Source of the DNA: CANJBX01 sp035556735
GTDB lineage: Bacteria > Pseudomonadota > Alphaproteobacteria > Rhizobiales > Xanthobacteraceae
DNA: 64,000 nt
Direction: 5' to 3'
Assembly (NCBI GenBank): GCA_035556735.1
Contig: DATMFF010000008.1
Location: 297,357-361,356, forward strand
The notes beneath the pieces were generated by a model. The model did no database searches. It worked only from the letters and a program-made list of their open reading frames with translations, and was not told the origin of the DNA. The position numbers were made by a program, and so were the translations under genes. Positions 27,610 through 37,300 of the stretch are shown one piece after another (position 1 is the first letter of the stretch; every line of letters begins with the position of its first letter).

Positions 27610-29814
27610 CTAGGCCGCCTTCTCGCGCTTCGCCGGTGCGAACTTGCCGTAATAGGTCTCGCCCTTGGCGGCCATATCCACGAGTTGCTTGTTGGGCTTG
27701 AAGCGCGCACCGTGCTTCTTCTCGAGCTTGCGGCAAAGGTCGACGAAGCGCTTGGTTCCCATCATGTCGATGTAGGACAGGGTTCCGCCGCTATAGGGTG
27801 CAAAGCCAAAGCCGAGGATCGAACCGACATCGGCCTCCCGCACGTCGGTAAGCACCTTCTCCTCGAAGCAACGGGCCGATTCCAGCGCCATGACACCCAG
27901 CAGCCGCTGCCTGATCTCGTCAGCGCTGATCTTATCCGGGTCGAGCTTTTTTTTCGCCAGCGTCATAAGGTCGGGCCACAGGCGCTTCGGACCTTTCTCG
28001 GGATAGTCGTAGAAACCCTTTCCGTTCTTGCGGCCGTAGCGGCCTCGCTTCTCCACCATCTCCTGGAGCAACGCCTTCTGGCTAGGGTCGATCGCCTTCG
28101 CGCCGAGGTCGGCCTCGGCTGCCATCAGGATCTTCCAGCCGAGATCGACACCCACCTCATCGTTGAGCGCGAGTGGGCCTACCGGCATGCCGGCCATCCG
28201 CGCGGCGTTCTCGATCATCGCAGGCGGCACACCCTCCGTCAGCATGAGGTGCCCCTCAAGGAGATAGGCGGTCACGACGCGCGAGGTGTAGAAGCCGCGC
28301 GAGTCGTTCACGACAATCGGAGTCTTGCGGATGGCGCGCACGTAATCGAGCGCCGTCGCGAGGGCAGCGTCGCCGGTTCCCTTGCCGAGGATGATCTCGA
28401 CCAGCATCATACGCTCGACCGGCGAGAAGAAATGGATGCCGACGAAGCGCGCGGGATCCTTGAACTCCTTGGCGAGCGAGGTGATCGGCAGGCTCGACGT
28501 GTTGGAGCCGAAGATTACATTGTCACCGACGGTGTCCTGCACCTTCTTGATGATCTCCGCCTTGACCTTGCGGTCCTCGAACACGGCTTCGATGACGAGA
28601 TCGCAATCCTTGAGGGCGGCATAATCCGCCGTCGCGGTGATGCGCGCGAGCAGGACGTCTTTATCGCCGGCGGTCGCACGCCCGCGATTGATCTGGTCCG
28701 TGACCATTTTTTCGGAATGAGCCTTGCCTTTGTCGGCGCTGGCCTGATCGCGGTCGATCAGCACAACGTCGATGCCGGCTTGCGCGGTGACGTAGCCGAT
28801 GCTCGCGCCCATGAAACCGGCCCCGACGATGCCGACACGCCTGATCCGGCTCGGTGGCAGGGCCGGCCGGCGCGCGCCCTTGTTGAGATCCTGCATCGAG
28901 ACGAACAGCGAGCGGATCATCGCCGCCGCTTCTGGCGAACGCAGGATCTTCGCGAACCAGCGCGATTCGATACGCAGGGCAAGATCGAACGGCACCTGCA
29001 GGCCTTCATAGACGACCTGTAGGATGGCGCGGGCGGCGGGATAGTTGTCGTAGGTCTCGCGCCGGTAGATCGCGTTGGCGGCGGAGAAGGTCATCATTCC
29101 GCCTTTGGAATACACCTGCCCGCCGGGTAGCCGGAAGCCGTCCGTGTCCCAGGGTTTCTTCGCTGAGCCGCCTGCCTTGATCCAGTCCTTTGCCGTCTTG
29201 ATCATCTCGCCCATCGGCACGACCGCGTCGACCAGCTTCATGGCCTTGGCGCGCGCGACGTTGAGCTGATCGCCCTTGAGCAGGAACTGCAGCGCGTCGG
29301 CGGGCGGCATCATGCGGGAGACGCGCGTGGTGCCGCCAGCTCCCGGAAACAGTCCGACCTTGATCTCAGGAAGGCCGACGCGCGTCTTCGGATTCTCGGC
29401 CGCGACGCGGTAATGGCACGCGAGGGCAAGCTCGAAACCGCCGCCCATGGCGGTGCCGTTGACGGCGGCGACCCAGGGCTTTCCGCAGGTCTCGATGCGC
29501 CGATAGAGCAGGGATGCCTTGCGGCTCTCCTCGAAGAACTCGCTGGCCGCCGCCTCCTCACCCTTGGCCGCGAGTGTGCGCGCATAGAGCTCGCCGAGCG
29601 ATTGCAGCACGTTGAGGTCGGCGCCGGCGCAGAACGCCTCCTTGCCCGAGGTGATGACGACGCCCTTGATCACGGCGTCCGCCGTCGTTCGCTCGACGAT
29701 GTCCGAAAGCTCGCCCAGCACAGCGGCGTCGAGCACGTTCATCGATCGCCCAGGCATGTCCCAGGTGACGAGCGCGATGCCGTCTTCGTCCGTTTCGAGC
29801 CTGAAGCTGGTCAT
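27610..29814 (-). CDS. Multifunctional fatty-acid oxidation protein (enoyl-CoA hydratase / 3-hydroxyacyl-CoA dehydrogenase)
   Basis: A 734-residue two-domain enzyme of FadB/FadJ type. The N-terminal crotonase domain has GKEAFCAGADLNVL and NGTAMGGGFELALACHYRVA, whose glycines form the oxyanion hole and whose later Glu (GLPEIKVGLFPGAGGT) acts in hydration. The 3-hydroxyacyl-CoA dehydrogenase begins at about residue 330 with the NAD motif VGIVGAGFMGASIGYV. Catalytic residues lie in FVGIHFFSPVERM, and the C-terminal HAD domain has NDEVGVDLGWKI. It is the last gene of the beta-oxidation operon, 78 bp after the thiolase gene, and probably forms a trifunctional complex with it. Confidence 0.95.
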   Translation of the reverse strand: MTSFRLETDEDGIALVTWDMPGRSMNVLDAAVLGELSDIVERTTADAVIKGVVITSGKEAFCAGADLNVLQSLGELYARTLAAKGEEAAASEFFEESRKASLLYRRIETCGKPWVAAVNGTAMGGGFELALACHYRVAAENPKTRVGLPEIKVGLFPGAGGTTRVSRMMPPADALQFLLKGDQLNVARAKAMKLVDAVVPMGEMIKTAKDWIKAGGSAKKPWDTDGFRLPGGQVYSKGGMMTFSAANAIYRRETYDNYPAARAILQVVYEGLQVPFDLALRIESRWFAKILRSPEAAAMIRSLFVSMQDLNKGARRPALPPSRIRRVGIVGAGFMGASIGYVTAQAGIDVVLIDRDQASADKGKAHSEKMVTDQINRGRATAGDKDVLLARITATADYAALKDCDLVIEAVFEDRKVKAEIIKKVQDTVGDNVIFGSNTSSLPITSLAKEFKDPARFVGIHFFSPVERMMLVEIILGKGTGDAALATALDYVRAIRKTPIVVNDSRGFYTSRVVTAYLLEGHLMLTEGVPPAMIENAARMAGMPVGPLALNDEVGVDLGWKILMAAEADLGAKAIDPSQKALLQEMVEKRGRYGRKNGKGFYDYPEKGPKRLWPDLMTLAKKKLDPDKISADEIRQRLLGVMALESARCFEEKVLTDVREADVGSILGFGFAPYSGGTLSYIDMMGTKRFVDLCRKLEKKHGARFKPNKQLVDMAAKGETYYGKFAPAKREKAA

Positions 29815-29892
29815 GGATATGAACTCCCCAAAGCGGAATTGACTGCGGCGCGCGCGCGGACGGCGGGCAGGTCGATCTTGGGCATGCGAGCG

Positions 29893-31101
29893 TCAGACCC
29901 GCTCGATGATCGTCGCGGTGCCCATGCCCGCGCCGATGCACAGCGTCACCAGGGCGGTCTCGAGGTCGCGGCGTTCCAGCTCGTCGAGGACGGTGCCCAG
30001 GATCATCGCGCCGGTCGCTCCGAGCGGATGGCCCATCGCAATGGCGCCGCCGGCGACGTTCATCCTGGCGGGGTCGATCTTGAAGGCCTGCAGGTAGCGC
30101 AGCACGACCGACGCGAACGCCTCGTTGAGCTCGAAAAGGTCGATGTCCTTGAGCTTCATCTTTGCTTTCTTGAGCAGCTTCTCGGTCACATCGACAGGAC
30201 CCGTGAGCATGATCGCGGGCTCGGAGCCGATGTTGGCGAAGGCCTTGATGCGCGCGCGGGGCTTGAGCCCGGCGGCCTTGCCGCCAGCGCGGCTGCCGAT
30301 CAGCACGGCCGCAGCGCCGTCGACGATGCCGGAGGAATTTCCGGCATGATGCACATGATTGACGGACTCGATCTCGGGATGCGCCTGCGTCGCCACCGCA
30401 TCGAATCCACCGAGTTCTCCCATCTGCACGAAGGATGGATTGAGTGAGGCCAGCGATTGCATCGTCGTGCTCGGACGCATGTGCTCGTCCTTAGCCAGAA
30501 TGGTGATTCCGTTCACGTCCTTCACGGGCACGACCGAATTCTTGAAATGGCCCTTCTCCCACGACTCGGCAGCGCGCCGCTGACTTTCCACGGCATAGGC
30601 ATCGACGTCGGCGCGTGAGAAACCGTACTTGGTCGCGATCAGGTCGGCGGAGATGCCTTGCGGCATGAAATAGGTCGGGACGGCGAGTGAGGGGTCCATC
30701 GGCCAGGCACCACCGGATGCGCCGAGACCGATGCGGCTCATGGATTCAACTCCGCCGCCGATCGTCATGTCGTGCTGGCCGGACATCACCTCGGCCGCCG
30801 CAAAGTTGACCGCGTCGAGTCCGGAGGCGCAGAAGCGGTTGATCTGCACGCCTGCCACTGTGTTGCCGTAGCCGGCATGCAGCGCGGCGGACCGCGCGAT
30901 GTCGCCGCCGGCCTCGCCGATCGGATCGACGCAGCCGAGGACGACGTCGTCGATCAGGACCGGATCGAGCTCGTTGCGCTCCTTGAGCGCGCGCAGTACA
31001 CCCGAGGCCAAGCTGAGGGAGGTCACCTCGTGCAAGGCCCCGTCGGGTTTTCCCCGTCCGCGCGGAGTGCGCACGTGGTCGTAGATGAATGCGTCCGCCA
31101 T
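29893..31101 (-). CDS. Acetyl-CoA C-acyltransferase (thiolase, FadA/AtoB family)
   Basis: A 402-residue thiolase that cleaves 3-ketoacyl-CoA. The nucleophilic Cys91 is in QINRFCASGLDAVN. GGAIAMGHPLGATGA carries the catalytic His, and the C-terminal CIGAGMGTATIIERV holds the second Cys and the family signature. It lies between an acyl-CoA dehydrogenase gene and the FadB-like gene on one strand, so it most likely acts as the thiolase of that beta-oxidation unit, not in polyhydroxybutyrate synthesis. Confidence 0.94.
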   Translation of the reverse strand: MADAFIYDHVRTPRGRGKPDGALHEVTSLSLASGVLRALKERNELDPVLIDDVVLGCVDPIGEAGGDIARSAALHAGYGNTVAGVQINRFCASGLDAVNFAAAEVMSGQHDMTIGGGVESMSRIGLGASGGAWPMDPSLAVPTYFMPQGISADLIATKYGFSRADVDAYAVESQRRAAESWEKGHFKNSVVPVKDVNGITILAKDEHMRPSTTMQSLASLNPSFVQMGELGGFDAVATQAHPEIESVNHVHHAGNSSGIVDGAAAVLIGSRAGGKAAGLKPRARIKAFANIGSEPAIMLTGPVDVTEKLLKKAKMKLKDIDLFELNEAFASVVLRYLQAFKIDPARMNVAGGAIAMGHPLGATGAMILGTVLDELERRDLETALVTLCIGAGMGTATIIERV

Positions 31102-31150
31102 GGGCGTGCTCCTGTGGTCTTCCTCGCCTGCCTGTCCGGCCGTTGCCGTC

Positions 31151-32308
31151 CTACAGGCTTCGCGCGATCAGCAGCTTCATGATCTCGTTGGTGCCGGCGT
31201 AGATGCGCATTACGCGTGCGTCGCGGTACATGCGCGAGATCGGATACTCATCCATGAAACCATAACCGCCGAACAATTGCAGGCAGCGGTCGATCACTTT
31301 TGCCTGCAGGTCGGTGAGCCAGTATTTCGCCATAGACGCGGTCACGGTGTCGAGCTCGCCGGCGACATGCCGGGTCACGCAATGGTCCATGAAGACCCGC
31401 GCGACGGTCAGCTCCGTCTTGCATTCCGCCAGGACGAACTGCGTGTTCTGGAACTCGATGATCTTTTTGCCGAAGGCCTGGCGTTCCTTGACGTAGTCAA
31501 TCGTCAACTGGAGCGCGCGCTCCATCATCGCCATGGCGTGGGTTGCCACGAGCAGGCGTTCCTGCGGCAATTCGTTCATGAGCTGCGCGAAGCCCTGCCC
31601 CTCCTCACGGCCCAGGAGGTTCTCCGCCGGCAGCGAGACGTCCTCGAAGAACAGCTCCGAGGTATCGGCCGAGTCGAGGCCCAGCTTCTTGAGCTTGCGG
31701 CCGCGGCGAAAACCGGGCGCATCATCGGTCTCGACCACCATCAGGGACACGCCCTTGGCGCCCTGCTTGGGATCTGTCTTGGCGACGACGACGATCAGGT
31801 TGGCGTGCTGGCCGTTGGTGATGAACGTCTTCGAGCCATTGAGCACATAGCGATTGCCTCTCTTGACCGCCGAAGTGCGCACGCCTTGCAGGTCGGAACC
31901 GGTGCCGGGCTCGGTCATCGCGATGGCGCCGATGAGTTCGCCCGTCGCGAGCTTGGGCAACCAGCGCTTCTTCTGGTCCTCGGTGCCGTAGCGCAGGATG
32001 TAGGGCGCGACGATCCCCGAGTGCAGCGGCGCTCCGAACGAATCGAAGCCGGCGCGGCTGAACTCCATGTTGATGACGGTTTCGTGCGCGAACGTGCCGC
32101 CGGCGCCGCCATATTCCTCAGGCATTGAGGCGCACAGCAGCCCCGCGGCGCCTGCCTTCTGCCAGACCTCATGCTCGTACGTGCCTTGCTCATTCCAGCG
32201 CTCGACGTGAGGCGCGAACTCGGCCTGGCAGAATCGCCGTGCCTGCTCCTCGAGCAGGACGAGGTCCTCGGTCATCCATGCGGGGCGGGGAAGATTGAGT
32301 GGGGACAT
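31151..32308 (-). CDS. Acyl-CoA dehydrogenase (385 aa)
   Basis: A standard-length FAD-dependent acyl-CoA dehydrogenase. The FAD and substrate segments AIAMTEPGTGSDLQG and YVLNGSKTFITNG are present. The C-terminal QLFGGYGFMDEYPISRMYRDARV and IYAGTNEIMKLLIARSL match the family. In the motif IYAGTNEIM the Glu is at the usual catalytic-base position of medium- and short-chain enzymes. It is second in the operon, 21 bp after the larger dehydrogenase gene, so two enzymes of different size are co-expressed. Confidence 0.94.
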   Translation of the reverse strand: MSPLNLPRPAWMTEDLVLLEEQARRFCQAEFAPHVERWNEQGTYEHEVWQKAGAAGLLCASMPEEYGGAGGTFAHETVINMEFSRAGFDSFGAPLHSGIVAPYILRYGTEDQKKRWLPKLATGELIGAIAMTEPGTGSDLQGVRTSAVKRGNRYVLNGSKTFITNGQHANLIVVVAKTDPKQGAKGVSLMVVETDDAPGFRRGRKLKKLGLDSADTSELFFEDVSLPAENLLGREEGQGFAQLMNELPQERLLVATHAMAMMERALQLTIDYVKERQAFGKKIIEFQNTQFVLAECKTELTVARVFMDHCVTRHVAGELDTVTASMAKYWLTDLQAKVIDRCLQLFGGYGFMDEYPISRMYRDARVMRIYAGTNEIMKLLIARSL

Positions 32309-32329
32309 GATGATGCCGCTTGGGAGAGC

Positions 32330-34126
32330 CTAGAACGCTTCGGCCGGCAGTTCCATGGTGCTGGCAGCGCCGGCCTGCACGCGCGCGAGGCAGGCGGCCG
32401 TCTCCGGCAGCATGCGTTCCATGAAGAACCGGCCGGTGACGAGCTTGGCGGTCATACGCTCCGCGTCGGCCGCGCCGGCCGCCAGCTTCGCCTGCGCGGC
32501 CTCCGCGATGCGGCACCACATGTAGCCGAGCGCGACCAACCCGAAGAGATGCATGTAGTCGGTAGATCCGGCAGCGGCGTTGTCCGGCTTCTGCATGGCG
32601 TTCTGCATGAACCACATGGTGGCTTGCTGCAGGTGCGCCAGCGCCTGTCCCAGCGGATGCAGGTACGGGTTGAGCGCGTCACTCGCGGCGCGCTCCTTGA
32701 GATAGGTCTGCACCTCGCCGAAGAAGGTCATCACGGCGCGGCCGCCGTCTTTGCCGAGCTTGCGGCCGACAAGGTCCAGCGCCTGCACGCCGTTGGCGCC
32801 TTCATAAATCATGGCGATCCGCGCATCACGCACGAACTGCTCCATCCCGTGCTCGGCGATATAGCCGTGACCACCAAAGATCTGCTGCGCCTGCACCGTG
32901 CCGGCGAAGCCCATGTCGGTCAGCACGCCTTTGACAACGGGCGTGAGCAGGCCGAGCAGGTCGTCGGACGCCTGCCGTGTTTTGGGATCCTCGGAGCGTT
33001 CGGAAAGGTCGTTGTGGAGGGCGACCCACATCACGAGCGCGCGCGCACCTTCGTTGAATGCGCGCATGCTCATCAGCATGCGCCGCACATCGGGATGAAC
33101 GATGATCGGATCGGCGGGCTTGTCGGGGGCCTTCGTCCCCGTGATGGCGCGCCCCTGCAGCCGTTCCCTGGCATAGGCGACCGCGTTCTGATAGGCGACC
33201 TCCGAGAGCGCGAGGCCTTGCAGGCCGACTGCGAGGCGCGCCTCGTTCATCATCGTGAACATCGCGTTGAGCCCGCGATTGGGCTCGCCCACCAGCCAGC
33301 CGATGGCGGCCTCGTAGTTCATCACGCAGGTGGCGTTGCCGTGGATGCCCATCTTGTGCTCGATGGAGCCGCAGCTCACGCCGTTGCGGCCGGCGAGCGT
33401 GCCGTCCGGCTGGTTCAACAGCTTGGGCACGACGAAGAGCGAGATCCCCTTGGTGCCGGCGGGGGCGCCTTCGATGCGCGCGAGCACCAAATGCACGATG
33501 TTGTCGGTGAGGTCATGCTCGCCACCGGAGATGAAGATCTTCGTTCCGCTGATGCGATAACTGCCGTCCGCCTGGGGCACCGCCTTGGTGCGCAGCAGCC
33601 CGAGATCGGTGCCGCAATGAGGTTCGGTCAGGTTCATGGTGCCGGCCCATTCGCCGGAGACGAGCTTTGGAACGATGGTGCGCTTCTGCTCGTCCGTGCC
33701 ATGCGTGATCAGGGCTTTCACCGCGCCCTGCGTCAGCCCGGAGTACATTGAGAACGCCATGTTGGCCGAGATCATGAACTCGCCGACACAGGACGTGAGC
33801 ATCGTTGGCAACCCTTGGCCGCCGTATTCGACAGGTAAGGCGATCCCGATCCATCCGCTCTCGCGCATCTTGGCATAGGCTTCGCGGAAGCCGGTTGGCG
33901 TGGTGACGCGGCCGTCCGGATGGCGCTTGCAGCCCTCGAGGTCGCCCGATCGGTTGAGCGGCTGCAGCACTGCTTCGGAGAACTTTGCGGCTTCGTCGAG
34001 GATGGCCGTCGCCAAATCGTCGGAGGAGGCATCGGCGAAGCCCGGCAGGTTGTCGTAGCGACCGATCTGGAAGACGTCGTTGAGCAAAAACCGGACGTCC
34101 TCCACCGGCGCTTTATAGCTGGGCAT
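32330..34126 (-). CDS. Acyl-CoA dehydrogenase with extra C-terminal domain (598 aa)
   Basis: A larger acyl-CoA dehydrogenase of the kind with an N-terminal extension (MPSYKAPVEDVRFLLNDVF) and a C-terminal PF12806-type domain. Such enzymes usually act on long-chain or unusual acyl-CoAs. NLTEPHCGTDLGLLR and ISGTKIFISGGEHD form the FAD region, QIFGGHGYIAEHGMEQFVRD and IYEGANGVQALDLVGRKL the catalytic region. In the last motif the residue before the Gly-Ala-Asn is Glu-Gly, as in this branch. The start at 34126 has GGAGGAGA upstream. It is the first gene of the beta-oxidation operon. Confidence 0.94.
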   Translation of the reverse strand: MPSYKAPVEDVRFLLNDVFQIGRYDNLPGFADASSDDLATAILDEAAKFSEAVLQPLNRSGDLEGCKRHPDGRVTTPTGFREAYAKMRESGWIGIALPVEYGGQGLPTMLTSCVGEFMISANMAFSMYSGLTQGAVKALITHGTDEQKRTIVPKLVSGEWAGTMNLTEPHCGTDLGLLRTKAVPQADGSYRISGTKIFISGGEHDLTDNIVHLVLARIEGAPAGTKGISLFVVPKLLNQPDGTLAGRNGVSCGSIEHKMGIHGNATCVMNYEAAIGWLVGEPNRGLNAMFTMMNEARLAVGLQGLALSEVAYQNAVAYARERLQGRAITGTKAPDKPADPIIVHPDVRRMLMSMRAFNEGARALVMWVALHNDLSERSEDPKTRQASDDLLGLLTPVVKGVLTDMGFAGTVQAQQIFGGHGYIAEHGMEQFVRDARIAMIYEGANGVQALDLVGRKLGKDGGRAVMTFFGEVQTYLKERAASDALNPYLHPLGQALAHLQQATMWFMQNAMQKPDNAAAGSTDYMHLFGLVALGYMWCRIAEAAQAKLAAGAADAERMTAKLVTGRFFMERMLPETAACLARVQAGAASTMELPAEAF

Positions 34127-34398
34127 CGCAGTCTCCTCCCTCGCCGGTCGAGCGTTACCAGCGGCCGGCACCGCTATCCAAGGTTTACGGCCATCCGGTG
34201 AAAAAAACGCTGATAGCTCATGAGATTTCGGCCGGGGCGGAAGGCATCTTAACTTGGTCTTTACCTTAAATCTTAAAACTCGCGCAGGGCCTAAAGCCAT
34301 GCGTGTGACGCCCGCTTTTCACGCGCATCGTGCTTTGCGCCCGGCATGCATGGCCGCGGCACGAGCCGCGAGGTCGAAGCGCAAATGCGAGTGGGTCG

Positions 34399-37300
34399 AT
34401 GAGATTCGGTGGGCCGTGGCACGTCAAAGGCGTGCACCCGGACGCGCGCGATTCGGCGCGCGAGGCGGCGCGGCGTGCCGGCATGTCGGTCGGCGAGTGG
34501 CTCAACTCGGTCATCCTCGAGACGGCGGGCGAGGATGAGCCTCCACAGTATCCGCCCGAGCACAGGCCGCGCCAGCACTCGCAGTCCGATCCGTACGCAC
34601 CCCCATCCTATCGTGCGGAGTCCCAGCAGCCGGACAACCGTCGCGCCGAGCCGTATCGTCCGCAACCCCAGCGGGCGGAACGCGCGCGTGCGCACCCTCA
34701 TCGTACGGACCCCTACCGTGCGGATGCCGACCGCGACGAATTCCGAGGCGCGGATCCTTACCGTGCTGACCCCCGTCGTTCCGCTTTTCGCCAGGCGGAG
34801 TATGGCGCGCCAGCACGCGATCCGGTGATCGATCAGGTTGCCGCCCTCAATCGCCAGCTCGAGGGCCTGACCGAGGGCTTCGAGAATTTCGTCCGCAGCA
34901 CGGTGTCTTCGCGCGCGGCCTGGGACGAGCAGGACGCGACGTCGCAGCGGTTGGCCGATGCCATCGCCCGCCTCGACCAGCGGGTCGAGCAGCTTGCGCA
35001 GGAGGGGCGAAGCGCCTCCAAGGCGCTCGAACGGCGGGTCGAGCAGGTCGACCGTGCGTTGTCTTCGCTTGCTGTGCCGCGTCCGGAATGGCCCTCGCCC
35101 ATGGACCAGGCCATGGCTGCGATCATGGAGCGCCAACGCGAACTCGACGGCGAGGCGCCTACGGCAAGGCGGTCGAACGCTCCGCCGCCGCGCATGCCGG
35201 AAGAGTTCTCCCAGGTTTCCGACCGGCTGCGCCATCTCACCGACCAGATCGATGCACTTGGCCCGGGCCGGATGCATGATGCGATCGCCGGGCTGCGCAA
35301 TGATCTCGCCGATGTGGCACGGACGCTGACCGAGGCCTCGCCGCGGCGTGCGATCGAGGCGCTGGAATCGGAAGTGCGCGTGCTCGCGGCGCGCCTGGAT
35401 CTGCGCAGCCGCGACGGCGGCGGCACCGCCATTGCCAAATTGGAGCAGGGGCTTGCCGAAGTGCGCGACACGCTGCGCACGCTCACTCCGGCGGAGAACC
35501 TGGCAGGAATGGTCGAGGCCATCCATACGGTGTCGCGGCGCATCGACCAGATGGCGGCCGGCGGAACGGACCCGGCCGCGTTGCATCAACTCGAGGGCGC
35601 GATCGCGGGGTTGCGCAGCATCCTTACCCACGTTGCGTCGGCCGATGCGCTGGCGGCGCTCACGGATGAAGTCCGCGCGCTCGCCGCCCGCGTCGACAGC
35701 ACGCCGCAAGCCGCGGTCGTGCGCGACAATGCGATGCTGCGCAATCTCGAGGAACGCATTTCCACCATAGCCGACGCCATCGAGTCGGTTCGGACCTCCG
35801 GAGTGCAGGCGCCGGCGGTCGACATCGACGCGATGGTGCGCACGCTGGGAGACAAGATCGAGCGGCTCCACGCGGCGGGCAGCGACCACCCGGCGCTCGC
35901 GCAGCTCGAAGGGCGTATTACCCAACTGGTCAGCAAGCTGGACGCGTCGGAGGCCCGCTTGGGCAATCTCGATGCGATCGAGCGCGGCATGAAAGAGCTC
36001 CTCGCCTATCTCTCGGACATGCGGCGGGATCGCACGCCGGACAGGCCGCCGGTGGACGCGATCGCACGCGACGTTCGGCGCGCCGAGGAATCGATCGAAG
36101 CGGCGCACGGCACCATCGGCGATGTCGTCGACAGACTCGCGATGATCGAGACCGGGATACGCGGCGCCGATCAGCGCGATGCCGCGCGTCCGCCGACGCA
36201 CACCGCGGCCGCCGCCTATCAAACCATGCCGGCGATGCCGACGGTGTCATCGCCGCCGTTGCAGGCACCGCATCCGCAGGTGCGGCCGGAGCCCGAGCCG
36301 CCGGTGCAGAAGCCGGCCGCCGCGCCGCAGGTGCATGCGCAGCCCTCGCCAGCGCGGCCTGCGCCCGCAGCAGCTGCTCCGGTGGCACCCGGACGGCCCC
36401 CAAATCCGTCACGCATGCCTGGGGTGGCCCGACCGGCGGCCGCGCAGGTGCGGCCGACCGCGGACGGCTCGCTCCCGTATGACTTTCCTCTGGAACCCGG
36501 TTCGGGAAAGCCACGCCCTGGCATGGCCGCGCCTGCGTCCGGGTCAATCGGCGGGGCGGCCGGTGTGGCAAGCGGCATGGCGACTCCGGCGGAGCGCATT
36601 GCCAAGTCGAAGGCGAGCCTGGAGTCTGCCAGGGGCGTCGCCCCGGAGCCGGATTCGAAATCCAACTTCATCCTGGCGGCACGTCGTGCCGCCCAGTTCG
36701 CCGCGGAAACCCAGGGCCCTCCGACCGCCGAAGCGTCCGCTGCCCCGTTTGCCGCGGCGCCCGAAGCGGCATCGCTGCTGCGACGCGCCGGCCGCCTGGC
36801 CAAGCCGGTGCTGATCGGCGTGAGCATCATCGTGCTGCTCGCGGCGGCCATCCACTTGGCCGTGAACTACTTCAGCGGCAGTGACACGTCCGTCCAGTTG
36901 CCGCAGGAATCGCCCAAGCCGCAGTCGGCGCTGCCGGCGGCGCCGGCTGCACGCATCACCCCGCCGGGAGAGATCGCATCCGCTCCGCTGCTCGGCCTCG
37001 GTGGCGCGACTTCGCCTGTCCAGGGCGGGTCCGGCGTGCTCACGCCGCCCGCACCTGCGGCTCCGATTGCGATGCCGTCCCCGACCCCGGTGGCACCGGT
37101 CGCGGCGCCGCCTTCACCTCCTGCGGCGGCACCGCCAGCGCCGAAGGCGATCGACGTGCCGCCGGCCCCGCCCGCGGCCCTGAGCCTGGCCCCCCCGGAC
37201 GTATCCGCCCCGGCCGCGGCCCCACCCTCGGCGCACAAGCTCACTCCGCCGCCGGCTGGCCTCTTCGCGAGCACGCCGATCGGACGGCCCGCCCCGCTGT

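Noticed and set aside
29893..31101. Thiolase as phaA of polyhydroxybutyrate synthesis
   Set aside because: No phaB or phaC nearby; it sits inside a beta-oxidation operon with two acyl-CoA dehydrogenases and a FadB-like gene.
34240..34290. CtrA site before the PodJ-like gene
   Set aside because: Several TTAA half-sites occur, but none are spaced by the seven bases of the CtrA consensus.
34291..36222. 643-codon frame antisense to the PodJ-like gene
   Set aside because: Arg-rich mirror of a repetitive gene; also crosses its start region.
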